NCBI GenBank assembly: GCA_025403435.1
Contig: CM046332.1
Location: forward strand, 8,363,903-8,427,902
DNA from: Artocarpus heterophyllus
Lineage: Eukaryota; Streptophyta; Magnoliopsida; Rosales; Moraceae
Length of the DNA stretch: 64,000 nt
Direction: 5' to 3'
The translations under genes and the position numbers were made by a program. The notes beneath the pieces were generated by a model that made no database searches, was not told where the DNA came from, and saw only the letters and a list, made by a program, of their open reading frames with translations. Positions 49,430 to 61,851 of this stretch are shown one piece after another; within the stretch, counting starts at the first letter, position 1, and every line of letters begins with the position of its first letter.

Positions 49430-51650
49430 AGACAGCTGACAAGCAGTCAGCAGAAATCTCTCCAAATTTATGGCTGAGATAATTACATTAATTGGGTGAT
49501 TAATTGGCATAATAATGGATTAATTTTATCAGTTAAGGAAATAAAAGGTTTGACTTCGAATTGATTTGTATTATTTTAAATGGTTTCCTATTTTGAGAGG
49601 GCAAAACATGGTAAGTGACGAATGATTTGTTTGACTTTCCCTCGTTTCTCTCCTTCGTCCACGCCAATTAGCCATCAATTAGTCAGAAAATTTTGACTTA
49701 ATGGAGGGTATTGAATTTTCATCGGTTATGCTCATTACGTTAAAAATTTTAACGTTCTTTTTTCATTTTTCTCTTATCCTCTCACACCTTCTCTCTCTCA
49801 ATTTCTGAGACGCTTCTTTTGTCTTTGATCGCTTGTCCATGAATTTCATCCTTCTTTCTCTCAAAAATTTTCTACAAATATTGAAAGAAAAAGTTATATT
49901 TTGTTGGTTGAATTCAAGAATTTTGAGAAGAAAATCTTCTAAGGCAAGGACTTATTTCTTTTGGTGTTCTGAAAAAGTATTTCTCCTCAATTCGTCTGCA
50001 ATGTCTTTCTCTAGGTATTGTATTTTGTTATGAATTTTTAATATGTTATGCATGTATGTGTTATGTGATGTTTCTTCAAGTTTCATGTCATTTCGATGTT
50101 TCTGTGATAAAATATGAAATTTTTTTATCATCTACCCTTCACAGTTAAATATTACTGTTTGACTATGATATATGAAAAAGTAATTTTTTATTTTTAAGGG
50201 GTAAATGTGTTTTGTTTTTCATGAAAGGTGACAAGAATGTTCATGTATATGTTATGACATTGACTGCAAAGATTGGTAATGTTATGATAAGTGTATTTTA
50301 TGTTATGAAATTAGGTCAAGAAAATTGTTTTAACAATGTTATTTTAGGATTTTCGTTTTTATGAAATGTTATATAGATTTAAATGATTTTATTAATGAGA
50401 AAATAATTTTATGATATTGAAATGCATGATTATAAGATGTTAGTATGAATTTTGAAATTAAAATATATGTATTTTAAATTGTTAGAAAAATGTATTTAAA
50501 AGGTTACTCATTGCCTTAGAAATGTTGGCTGATTTCATGTTTAAAATGTATGGTTTGTTTTTGCATACTTAAGGTAATTTTTATGATTTAAAAAAAAATC
50601 ATGATAACATGATTATGTGATGATAATTTTATGTTTTGACAGTTATGGTTATGAATTATGTTGTAATATGAGATGAATGTATATGTGATGTGATATGAAT
50701 GAATGATATATGAATGGATGATTTATGCTATGATAATAAGTATTAATTTTATTTGTATTCTTTAAATGAATACATGGCATGAACACGCAAAGGAACGAGC
50801 ACATTGAGACCGCGGCACCGTCACCAAAGCATATTAAGGTTAAATAAGCTAGCGTTTACGGTAAGTACATTCTCACCTGCAACATGACACGTTTTACAAA
50901 GTTTGATGATATGTTCACAATGATATTCATGATGATTTTACGTTGTTTTCCTTAAAGGAATTCTTATGAAAGATTTTCATGATTTAAAGTTATGTATGCG
51001 TGATGATGACATGTTTTAAAGCATGAAAATTATGTATATATATGTATCACCTAATAAGTGTTGCACACCAATGTTATGAAATGATATGTTATGATGTCAT
51101 GTTTGGTTTGGGATTAGCTACCCTTCTCCTCTCATGACGGCGCGCCTACAATGATGTTTATGGTGCAACACTTGGGCCCTTAAGATAAAATGGAATAAGT
51201 TTTAAAATGGTCAATGAAATGAAAGATATGTTTCTATGAAATTGTGCTTAAGGCACTTTTATGATATAATGACAATGATGATGATGATGTTTATGTAATG
51301 TTTTAAATTGTGAGAATTATATGTACTTACTAAGCATTAGCTTAATCATGTTTTATGTCATGTTGCAGATAATGGTAAGAAAATCATGGAATAGGCGGAG
51401 GGCATGGGAAGTTGTGTGAGCACAAAGCACGATGAATTGTAACCGGAAGAATGCCAAGAAGAATGATTTTATGTTTTTAATCAAGTTTTATATTTTGAAC
51501 ATTATTTTTATGTTAAGTTTTAAGAATATTTAAACTTTGGTTTTATATTCTCTTTTATCGTTTTATTTTTTAAGAATTTTGATCTTCCGCATTTTTATGA
51601 AAAGTTAAATCTGTTTTGCAAAATAAGTTTTCTCAAAGATTTTGGCTCGG

Positions 51651-51795
51651 TCGGCCTGCCGATCACATTTTCGGCCTGCCGGACGATGATGAGTTTTTAA
51701 GTCTGTCTTGCAAAGCCTCTGCCGGCCTGTCGGTTGAGAAACTCTGGCCTGCCGATCATGTTTGGCCTGCCGAAGTCCCAAGTTCGGCTTGCCGA
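51651..51795. repeat. Dyad-motif array 2 in D 5' LTR
   Basis: Cores start at 51651, 51671, 51722, 51744, 51762 and 51784 (steps 20, 51, 22, 18, 22), in the TCGGCCTGCCGA orientation, opposite to array 1. Confidence 0.85.
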
Positions 51796-52146
51796 ATTGT
51801 GGGAGTAAGTAAACTTTAAATGATGTGATGATTAATGAGATATGATGTGATGTTTTTATAAGTCCTAATTTTACAACTTGGTATATCTATTGTATTAAAA
51901 TAAGTTCATGATTAATTTTAAGTGTAATAGAATAAATTATGATATGGAGTGAGTTAAGCAATGTTATTTAACAATGTTAAGTTAAAAAAAATGTGTATGA
52001 ATGGATCCTGGTTAGGTATGCTTAATTACTTTTACAATTAAAAGTATTGTTTAAAGTTTTGTAATAATATTTGTGTTTAAAGTCCAAGTAAGTATGAATG
52101 TAAGAATGTAACGACATCTGCGACGTCCGTAAGGGGGGGCGTTACA

Positions 52147-52164
52147 GGCTTTAGTATCAGAGTG
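52147..52164 (+). other. Primer-binding site region of Gypsy D
   Basis: TTAGTATCAGAGTGC, just after the LTR, is a diverged form of the initiator tRNA-Met site TGGTATCAGAGC. Confidence 0.55.
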
Positions 52165-52355
52165 CAATTTTTGATTACAATTCATATTTTCACACGTCAA
52201 TCCAAGTCCTCCAAGTAAGTATGTTATTAAGTTAGATGTTTTGATGCAAGTATGATGATAAGATTAAGGTTTAACGATTAATGATTTAGTAGTGAAAACC
52301 TGTCTCATAATTAGAAGATTATTTCTAAGTTCCTAATTCTTTTAAGAAATTAACG

Positions 52356-53560
52356 ATGAACGGCTCTAGAAGAATGCAGACACGCACCCAAACTAATGAA
52401 AGACTCATTGACTAATGATTGCTGAGTTGCAAATGCAGTTGGAGGAACAAAGAAGTGAGATCGCTGAGTTAAGGGCCAACGGCCAGAATGATGATCGACG
52501 AGGCAATGATGTGCCTCCTCCTCCTCCGCAGCCACAAGTCAACGAAGTCCCAGTTCCTGCTGCTGAACCAAGAGCAGCCTATCAAGAACCTCTTCTAGTC
52601 AGATGGAAGAGAGTTAAGCCAGCAGACTTCGAGGGTTCAAAAGATCCGCTAGTGGCTCAAGGATGGTTGAAGACGATCGAAGCCACCCTAAGACTCATGG
52701 ATTTCACTGACAATGAGAAGGTCCTCTGTGCCTCGTACTGCCTCACTATGGAGGCCAGGATATGGTGGGATGGCATCGAATAGAGCAGGAATGTTGAAGA
52801 GATGTCATGGGAAGACTTTGTTCATGAGTTCAACACAAAGTTCTTCCATATGAATATTACAAGGAAACATTATGAGGAGTTCGAGAACCTACGCCAGGGG
52901 GATATGTCAGTCACTGATGTGGTGACGAAGTTTGACCAGCTAGCTCGTCTATGTCCAGGAATGGTTATGGATGAAAGTGAAAGGTCAGAAAACTGATCAA
53001 GGTTCTTAGGCCAGAAATTGCTGCTATTGTGGATGGGGCAAGTCCACCCAGAAGTCAAGAGCAGGTTGTTATGAGGGCTCAACGTACGGAGTTCCATCTG
53101 TCCAAGCTAAGAAGGAACCAGCCTCAGTCTGGTCAACAGGCCAATAATGCAAACAACCAGAACCGCCCTCCACACAGGAACAACAACAACAACAACAACA
53201 GCAACAACAATAACCAAAACTGGAGGAATAACAAGAGGAAGGGTAATCCTCAAAACCAGTAGGGCCCTGACAACAAGAGGCACAATGATGGCTAGCCTAA
53301 CAATAATAACAGGCGATTTCAACCTGTGTGCCAAATGTGGAAAGAAGCATCCAGGGGAATGCTGCTTGGGAACAAACCAATGTTTCATTTGTGGCCGTGA
53401 AGACCACTTTGTTAAGAATTGCCCCAAGCTGATGAATGCCATGCCTCGCAGAGAGCTCCTCCTCAAGCCCCGCTTCATCAGATGCAAGCCTCTCTTGAAG
53501 GGCCACTTATTAGTCAATGGAGAATTGAAGCCCCACCAACGAATGCCCGCATTTATGCCA
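52356..53560 (+). pseudogene. Gypsy D gag, broken
   Basis: Capsid-like protein of the element. The start at 52356 (MNGSRRMQ) is set by comparison with E's gag (MDGHRRIQ at 63304, minus strand). A TAA near 52413, a TAG at 52781-52783 (Gln in E) and a frameshift near 52990 interrupt it. The readable capsid region includes RVKPADFEGSKDPL, ASYCLTMEARIWWDGIE and FDQLARLCPGM. An Asn/Gln-rich linker follows near 53170-53260, then two zinc knuckles, the second being CFICGREDHFVKNC at about 53381-53420. Confidence 0.88.
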
Positions 53561-56500
53561 TGATGAAAGAACAAGTGGCTGCTGAAGCCTCCAATGTGGT
53601 CACAAGTCAGATAACAAGTTTATCTAATGATGTTTATGTCCTTTTTGATACGGGTGCCACACATTCTTTTGTATCTATGTCATTTGCTAAGAAGTTAGAG
53701 GTTTGTTTAGAGCCTATGAGACAGGGGTTCACCACAACACTACCCTCTGGGGAAGTGATATTATCTATGCACTGTTTGCGTACAGTACCCCTATGGATTT
53801 CTGATAGGGAACTTTTTGTCAACCTCATTGTGATTGACATGCATGACTATGACATGATTCCTGGGATGGATTTCCTAAGCAAGTATAATGCTTCTATCGA
53901 ATGTCAAAAACGAAAGGTGATCTTCCATCCTGAAGGTAATCAGAAATTCATTTATGTTGGCGAGTCCAGGAAGAAACCCCACATGTTTTTATCGGCAATG
54001 AAAGTAAGGAAGTTATTAACAAGTGGCTGCTTGGGCTATTTGGCGAACGTTGTAGACAAAAGCTAAGAAGGAAAGACAAGAATTGAAGATGTGCATGTTG
54101 TTAATGAATATGAAGATGTGTTTCCTGATGATCTAACGAGTCTACCATCAGAAAGAGAAGTTAAATTTGAGATTGAGCTCGCTCCTGGCACCGATCCAAT
54201 CTCAAAAGCTCCATACAGAATGGCCCCGGCAGAGTTAAAGGAGCTTCACACGCAATTAAAGGAGTTACTCGACAAAGGTTTCATCAGGCCAAGTCACTCA
54301 CCATGGGGAGCTCCAGTCTTGTTTGTAAAGAAAAAGGATGGCACTATGAGACTTTGCATCGACTGCAGAGAGCTGAACAAGGTGACGATCAAGAACAAGT
54401 ACCCGTTGCCTTGAATTGATGAATTGTTTGATTAGCTCAAGGGTGCATCCGTGTTCTCAAAGATTGATCTACGATTTGGATATCACCAGTTGAAGGTTAA
54501 AGAAGGAGATATTCTCAAGACAGCTTTCAGGTCGAGGTATGGTCACCATGAATTTGTGGTTATGCCTTTCGGTTTGACGAATGCACCTACTGCCTTTATG
54601 GATTTGATGAACAGGGTATTCAAAGATTTCCTTGATAAATTTGTTGTTGTATTTATCAATGATATTCTTGTCTATTCTAAGAATCAAGAAGAGCATGAGG
54701 AACATTTAAGGATTATGTTGGAGACTTTAAGAAGACGCCAGCTATATGCAAAGTTCTCCAAATGCGAGTTTTGGTTGGACAGGTCATTCTTGGGGCATGT
54801 TATTTCAAAGGAAGAGATTATGGTTGACCCTGCTAAAGTAGAAGCTGTTCTCAACTGGAAGCAACCGATGAATGCAAGTGAAATAAGGAGCTTCTTGGGT
54901 TTAGCAGGTTATTATCGGAGATTCATAGAAGATTTCTCCAAGATAGCAGCTCCACTTACGAACCTAACTTGCAAAGGAAAGAAGTATGAATGGACAAATG
55001 CATGCGAGAAAAGTTTTCAAGAACTGAAGAAAAGTCTAATGACGGCTCCAGTGTTGGCAATTCCTGAAGGAAATGATGGGTTTGTTATTTATAGTGATGC
55101 ATCCAAGATGGGCCTCGGAGCTGTATTAATGCAAAATGAAAGGGTGATTGCTTATGAGTCAAGACAACTGAAGGATTACGAAAAGAACTATCCTACTCAT
55201 GATCTCGAGTTAGTAGCAGTTGTTTTTGCATTGAAGATATGGAGACACTATTTATATGGGGTCCAATGTAAGATCTTCACTGATCATCAAAATCTAAAGT
55301 ACTTCTTCACGCAAAGAGACCTGAACATGAGACAACGAAGATGGCTAGAGTTGGTGAAGGATTACAATTGTGAAATCCTTTATCATCCTGGAAAAGCTAA
55401 CCGAGTGCCTGATGCTCTAAGTAAGAAGTCAGTTGCCACGTTGATGTCAATGTAAGCAATATCTCCACCTTTAAGGAAGGAAATTCTAGACTTCGGTTTA
55501 GAACTTATAGCAGGCCAGCTATCAGCACTTTCTCTTGCTCTGACGATGTGTGATGAAATTCAGAGTAAACAAGATGAAGATGTAAGTCTTGCAAGGATCA
55601 AGCAAGAAATGAAAGAAGGAAAATGTCAAGAGTTTCGTATCGCGGATGACGGAACTCTATACCTCAAGGACCGTTTATGTGTTCCCAATGTTGATGATTT
55701 AAGGGAAAAGATCTTGACAGAAATTCATGATACTCCTTACTCTATTCATCCAGATGCAACAAAGATGTATAATGATCTAAGGGGTAACTTCTGGTGGTTT
55801 GGAATGAAACATGATGTTGCAAAGTATGTGAAGAAATGTATGACATGTCAGCAAGTAAAGGCTGAACATTAGAGACCTGGTGGTGAACTGTAGTCTATCC
55901 AAATACCGGAATGGAAATGGGAGGATATAGCAATGGATTTTATTACCGGTTTGCCCAGAACTACGAATGGTTATGATGCAATTTGGGTAGTTGTGGATCG
56001 ACTGACTAAGACGGCGCATTTCATTCCTATCAAGATCACTTACTCTATGGAACGATTAGCAGAACTCTATTTGAAGGAAATTATACAACTTCATGAAATT
56101 CCCAAGTCAATCATCTCAGATCGTGATGGTAGGTTCGCATCTAAGTTTTGAAAGAGTGTGCAGACTGCTATGGGAACCAGGCTACATTTCAGTACAGCTT
56201 TTCATCCTCAGACAGACGGCCAAACAGAGAGGATGAACTTGATTTTAGAGGATATGCTACGGGCTTGTTCTCTCAATTTTAAGACTAGCTGGTGTAAAAT
56301 GTTGCCGTTAGCAGAGTTTGCTTACAACAACAGCTTTCAGGCGACAATTGGGATGGCACCATATGAAGCACTGTATGGGCAAAAATGCAGGTCGCCTATA
56401 TGTTGGCACGAAGCTGGTGAAAAGAAGTTGATGGAAAGCGTCGATGCTGAAAGAACTGATTTTGTGAATGAAACTTCTTAGATGATAAAGTTGATAAGAA

Positions 56501-56986
56501 GAAGAATAGAGACCGCTCAAAGCCGTCAGAAGAGTTATGCTGACAAGAGAAGAAGACCCTTAGAGTTCGTCGTGGGCGAATATGTGTTTTTGAAAGTTGC
56601 ACCAATGAAAGGAGTTATGAGGTTTGGGAAGAAAGGCAAGTTAAGTCCAAGATTTATTGGTCCTTATGAAGTTGTTAAACGAATAGGCAAAGTAGCTTAT
56701 CAGTTGAAGTTGCCTTCAGAAATGTCTGCAATGCACGATGTATTCCATGTCTCCATGCTCAAGAAGTATGTCTCGGACCCTATGCATGTGATTGATCCAC
56801 AAGTGATCGAGATACGAGAGGACTTAAGTTATGAAGAAAAGCCAACGAAGATAGTCGATCGAAAAACCAAGTCCTTAAGGAATAAAGAAATCCCATTGCT
56901 CAAGGTGTTATGGTGAAATCAACAAGTTGAAAAAGCCATGTGGGAACGTGAAGATGACATGAGATCTATGTATCCGCAATTATTCT
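53561..56986 (+). pseudogene. Gypsy D pol, broken (protease, RT, RNase H, integrase)
   Basis: Protease has DTGATHSFVS at 53647. Reverse transcriptase runs from about 54090: [58 protein letters not shown]. The catalytic box reads FIND (Asn codon 54658-54660) instead of FIDD. RNase H is intact in 54950-55440 ([18 protein letters not shown]). The integrase zinc-binding region follows near 55740-55860, then the core (DFITGLP, DRDGRF, FHPQTDGQTERMN) and a chromodomain-like end. Stops: 54064, TGA near 54413, TAG near 54433, 55453, TAG near 55870, TGA 56149-56151, TAG near 56479 and TGA 56914-56916. It cannot act on its own. Confidence 0.92.
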
Positions 56987-57010
56987 AAGTTTCGAGGACG
57001 AAAATTTTAT

Positions 57011-57024
57011 AAGGTGGGGAGAAT
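57011..57024 (+). other. Polypurine tract of Gypsy D
   Basis: AAGGTGGGGAGAAT directly before the 3' LTR; the same sequence with one change stands (reversed) in F and E. Confidence 0.75.
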
Positions 57025-58930
57025 CGTAACACCCACCTATTTTTATGTAATGGATCATGATAATGTTAGTAACAATGTCAAGGAATTTTTATTAATAATT
57101 TATATGATATGTTATGATTTATGATTATAATGTTACTAACTTTTATTTCAAGTTCTATGACAGGTGACGACCGCATGGAATCGATGTGTTCAAGTGTTCA
57201 TGTTCATTTTAATGTATGTTTAATTATGATGTAATGATGATTTGAATGTTTTAATGTATGGCATTTAAAGATAGTTTGGCAGGCTGGACATTTAAGTTTG
57301 GTAGGCCGAAAAGGCTGCCAAAGATTGGCAGGCCGATGAGAACCATTGGCAGGCCGAACTTGGTGGAACCGGCAGGCTGAAGAGGAAAATCGACAGGCCA
57401 AAGACAGCTGACGAGCAGTCAGCAAAAATATCTCCAACTTTATGGCTAAGATAATTACGTTAATTGGGTGATTAATTGGCATAATAATGGATTAATTTTA
57501 TCAGTTAAGGAAATAAAAGGTTTGACTTCGCATTGATTTGTATTATTTTAAATGGTTTCCTATTTTGAGAGGGCAAAACATGGTAAGTGACGAATGATTT
57601 GTTTGACTTTCCCTCTTTTCTCTCCTTCCTCCATGCCAATTAGCCATCAATTAGTTAGATAATTCTGACTTAATGGAGGGTATTGAATTTTCATTGGTTA
57701 TGCTTATTACGTTAAAAATTTTTAACGTTCTTTTTCCATTTTTCTCTCATCCTCTCACGCCTTCTCTCTCTCAATTTCTGAGACGCTTCTTTTGTCTTTC
57801 ATCTCTTCTCCTTCTCTTCTCCACGAATTTCATCCTTCTTTCTCTCAAAATTTTTCTGCAAATATTGAAAGAAAAAGTTATATTTCGTTGGTTGAATTCA
57901 AGGATTTTGAGAAGAAAATCTTCTAAGGTAAAGACTTATTTCTTTTGGTGTTCTGAAAAAGTATGTCTCCTCCTCAATTCGTCTACAATGTCTTTCTCTA
58001 GGTATTGTATTTTGTTATGAATTTTTAATATGTTAAGCATGTATGTGTTATGTGATGTTTCTTCAAGTTTCATGTCTTTTCGATGTTTCTATGATAAAAT
58101 ATGAAATTTTCTATCCTCTACCCTTCACAATAAAATATTACTGTTTGACTATAATATATGAAAAAGTAATTTTTTATTTTTAAGGGGTAAATGTGATTTG
58201 TTTTTATGAAAGTTGACAAGAATGTTCATGTATATGTTATGATATTGACTGCAAAGTTTGGTAGTGTTATGATAAGTGTATTTTATGTTATGAAATTTCT
58301 ATGAAATTAGGTAAAGAAAATTGTTTTAACAATGTTATTTTAGGATTTTCGATTTTATGAAATGTTATATAGATTTAAATGATTTTATTAATGAGAAAAT
58401 AATTTTATGATATTGAAATGCATGATTATAAGATGTTAGTATGAATTTTGAAATTAAAATATATGTATTTTAAATTGTTAGAAAAATTTATTTAAAAGGT
58501 TACTCATTGCCTTGCAAATGTTGGCTGATTTCATGTTTAAAATGTATGGTTTGTTTTTACATACTTAAGGTAATTTTTATGATTTAAAAAAAAATCATGA
58601 TAACATGATTATGTGATGATAATTTTATGTTTTGACAGTTATGGTTATGAATTATGTTGTAATATGTGATGAATGTATATGTGATGTGATATGAATGGAT
58701 GATTTATGCTATGATAATAAGTATTAATTTTATTTGTATTCTTTAAATGAATACATGGCATGAACACGCAAAGGAACGAGCACATCGAGACCGCGACACC
58801 GTTACCAAAGCAATTAAGGCTAAGTAAGCTTACTTTTATGGTAAGTACATTCTCACCTGCAACATGACACGTTTTACAAAGTTTGATGATATGTTCACAA
58901 TGATATTCATGATGATTTTATGTTGTTTTT
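57025..58930 (+). repeat. 3' LTR of Gypsy D, cut by element E
   Basis: Starts CGTAACACCCACC (first base changed from T). It aligns with 49082-50955 of the 5' LTR and stops at the T-run ending 58930, where reverse element E begins. Confidence 0.85.
57276..57401. repeat. Dyad-motif array in D 3' LTR
   Basis: Six cores, counterparts of 49326-49429 but with one extra (near 57299, TTGGTAGGCCGA) and closer to consensus at others. Confidence 0.85.
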
Positions 58931-59278
58931 TGAAACGCCCCTTTTTGGACGTCGTAGTTGTCGTTACATTCTTACATTCTTACTTATTTAAGTCAAAACA
59001 TATATATGAATACAAAACTTAAATGATACTTTTAATTGTAAAAGTAATTAAACATATTTAACCAGGATCCATTCACACTTTTTTTTTTATAACTTAACAT
59101 TGTTAAATCACAATGCTAAACTCATTCCATGTCATAATTTATTCAATTAAACTTTAAATTAATCATGAACTTATTTTAATAATATCGGTATACCAAGTTG
59201 TAAAATCAAGGACTTATGAAAACATCCCGTCAAATCTCATTAATCATTACATTATTTAAAGTTTACTTACTCCCACAG

Positions 59279-59410
59279 TAAGGTAGGCCAAACTTGGGAC
59301 TTCGGCAGGCCGACAGAGGCTCTGTAAATCTGGCTTAAAAGCTCATCATTGTCCAGCAACTCGAAAACGTGATCGGCTAGGCCAAACTTCTGGACATCGA
59401 CAGGCCGACC
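59279..59410. repeat. Dyad-motif array 2 of E 3' LTR
   Basis: About four cores (GTAGGCCAAA type, TCGGCAGGCCGA near 59302, TCGGCTAGGCC, TCGACAGGCCGA near 59398), corresponding to D array 2. Confidence 0.75.
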
Positions 59411-60006
59411 GAGCCAAAAATCCTTGGAAAACTTAATTTTTAAAACAAAACCATCCTTTCATAAAATGCAGAAGTTCATAATACTTAAAAATAATGAAAT
59501 AAAATATAAAACATAGTTCAAGAATCCTTTAAATATTTATCATAAAAAATTGTGTTCAAAATATGAAACTTAATTTAAAATATAAGAACATTCTTCTTGG
59601 CGTGCTTCCAGTTACAATTCATCGTGGTTAGTGCTCACATGCCTTGCCATGTCCTCCACCTAATCCATGATTTTCTTACCCTTATCTGCAACATGACATA
59701 AAACATGATTAAGCTAATGCTTAGTAAGTACATATAATTCTCACAATTTAAAACATTACATAAACATCATCATCATCATTGTCATCATATCATAACAGTG
59801 CCTTAAGCACAATTTCATAGAAATATATCTTTCATTGCATTGACTATTTAAAAACTTATTCCATTTTATCTAAAGGGCCCAAGTGTTGTACCATGAACAT
59901 CATTGTAGGTGCGCCGTCATGAGAGGAGAAGGGTAACTAATCCCAAACCAAACATGACATCATAACATTTCATTTCATTACATTGGTGTGCACCACTTAT
60001 TAGGTG

Positions 60007-60028
60007 ATGCATATATATATATATATAT
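60007..60028. repeat. (TA)n microsatellite in E LTR
   Basis: About ten TA units; the D 5' LTR has only a short TATATATG at the equivalent place near 51036. Confidence 0.85.
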
Positions 60029-61458
60029 AATTTTCATGTTATAAAACATTTCATCATCATACGTGCATAACTTTAAATCATGAAAATCTTTCATAAGAAA
60101 TCCTTTAAGGAAAATAACCAAAAATCATCGTGAACACCATTGTGAACATATCATCAAACCTTGAAAAATGTGTCATGTTGCAGGTGAGAATGTATTTACC
60201 TTAAAGCTAATGCTTACTTAACCTTAACGTGATTTGGTGACGACGCCGCTGTCTCGAAGTGCTCGTTCCTTATGTGTGTTCATGCCATTATTCCATTTAA
60301 AATACAATAAAATCAATACTTATCATTATAGCGTAAATCATCCATTCATATAACATTCATTCATATAAAATTTATGTATGCATTCATCACATATTACAAA
60401 CATAATTCATAGCCATAATAAAAGTTGTCGTCACATAAACATGTTATTATGATTTTTTCTTAAATCATAAAAATTACCTTAAGCATGTAAAAGCAAACCA
60501 TACATTTTTAAACATGAATATTTTAAAAAAAACGTTTTTGGACAATTAGAATACATATATTTTAATTTAAAAATTCATACAAACATCTTATTATTATGCA
60601 CAAAATTATTTCATTATCACAAAATACATTCACCATGCATTATACATGCACATTCTTGACAACCTTCATGAAAAACATCATTCATTTACCTCTTGAATAA
60701 ACATTACATTTTCATGCATCAAAGTTAAACAGTAATATTTTACTTCGATGGGTTAGAAGATAGAAAATTCATATTTTTCATAAGAATAACGAAATAACAT
60801 GAAACTTGGAAAAACATCACACAATACATACATGAACATCATATTAAAAACTCAAGGCAAAAATACAATACCTATAGAAAGATATTGCAAACGATTGGAA
60901 AAAAGAATTCTTTTCAGAATTAACGAAAAAATTGAGTTCTTACCTTGAAATTTCTTCTCAAAATTCTTGAATTCAACCAACAAAATATGACTTTTTCTTT
61001 AAATTTTCTTGCAGAGAATTTTTGAGAGAGAAGAAATGGAATGCATGGAGAAGAGAAGAGGACGAGAGGAAATGAAAAAAATGCCTCAGAACTGAGAGAG
61101 AAAATAATGAATATCTGAGGGAAAAGAACGTTAAATTTTTTTTAACGTTATGAGCAGAATGAAGATTCATTATCCTCCATTAAGTCAGAATTTTCTGACT
61201 GTTAGATGGCAATTGGCGTGGGGCAAGGAGAGAAAGGAGGGCAAGTCAAAATTCTAATCTTACTTGCCATATTTTTGACCTCTAAAAATAGAAAACCATT
61301 TAAAATAATACAAATCAATGCGAAGTCAAACCCTTTAATTCCTTAACTGATAAAACATTTCATTATTGTGCTAATTAATCACAATAAATCACCCATTTAA
61401 CGTAATTATCTCAGCCATAAATTTGGAGAGATTTTTACTGACTGCTTGTCAGCCGTGT

Positions 61459-61566
61459 TCGGCCTGCCGATTTTCCCCGTCAGGCCTACCGGTTCCACCA
61501 AGTTCGGCTTGCCGATCTTGGGTAGATATTTTCGACCTGCCGAACTCAAAAGTCCGGCTTGCCAAA
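61459..61566. repeat. Dyad-motif array 1 of E 3' LTR
   Basis: Cores start at 61459, 61480 and 61504, with two more downstream; steps 21-27. Corresponds to D array 1. Confidence 0.8.
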
Positions 61567-61815
61567 CTTTTCATAAATATCATACATTAATACATTCATA
61601 CTTCATTGCATCATAATTAAACATACATTAAAATAATCATGAACACTTGAGCACAACGATTCCATGCGGTCGTCACCTGTCATAAAACTTGACATAAAAA
61701 GTTAGTAACATTAACATCATATATCATTACATATAACATAAATTATTAATAAAATATCATTAGCGTCGTTACTAACTTAACGTGATTCATTACATAAAAA
61801 TAGGAGGGTGTTACA

Positions 61816-61829
61816 ATTCTCCCCACCTT
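61816..61829 (-). other. Polypurine tract of Gypsy E
   Basis: ATTCTCCCCACCTT on the plus strand, next to the LTR; complement of the D tract. Confidence 0.7.
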
Positions 61830-61851
61830 ATAAAAGTTTCATCCTTGAAAC

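Larger units (their letters stand above)
49082..52146 (+). repeat. 5' LTR of Gypsy D
   Basis: About 3.07 kb. The start is slightly eroded (GTAACCCACTATTT instead of TGTAACACCCACCT). It ends GGGGGCGTTACA. It holds two motif arrays, one 240 bp from its start and one about 350-500 bp from its end. Confidence 0.85.
49082..58930 (+). mobile_element. Ty3/Gypsy chromovirus-like element D, 3' LTR interrupted
   Basis: Order: 5' LTR (49082-52146), primer-binding site region, gag, protease, reverse transcriptase, RNase H, integrase with chromodomain-like end, purine tract, then the first 1906 bp of the 3' LTR, where reverse element E is inserted. Gene order and the C-terminal chromodomain-like region suggest the Tekay/Del type of chromoviruses. 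Several stops disable gag-pol. The rest of its 3' LTR should reappear beyond the window on the far side of E. Confidence 0.85.
58931..61815 (-). repeat. 3' LTR of Gypsy E (reverse)
   Basis: 2885 bp. The minus-strand start TGTAACACCCTCC lies at 61815; its outer end, TGAAACGCCCC on the plus strand, is at 58931. It matches the D LTR family throughout and has two motif arrays. Confidence 0.88.

Noticed and set aside
53107..53574. Minus-strand open frame of 155 codons, and the plus-strand Thr-rich frame at 53147-53563
   Set aside because: Both are out-of-frame readings of the Asn/Gln-rich gag linker and zinc knuckles.
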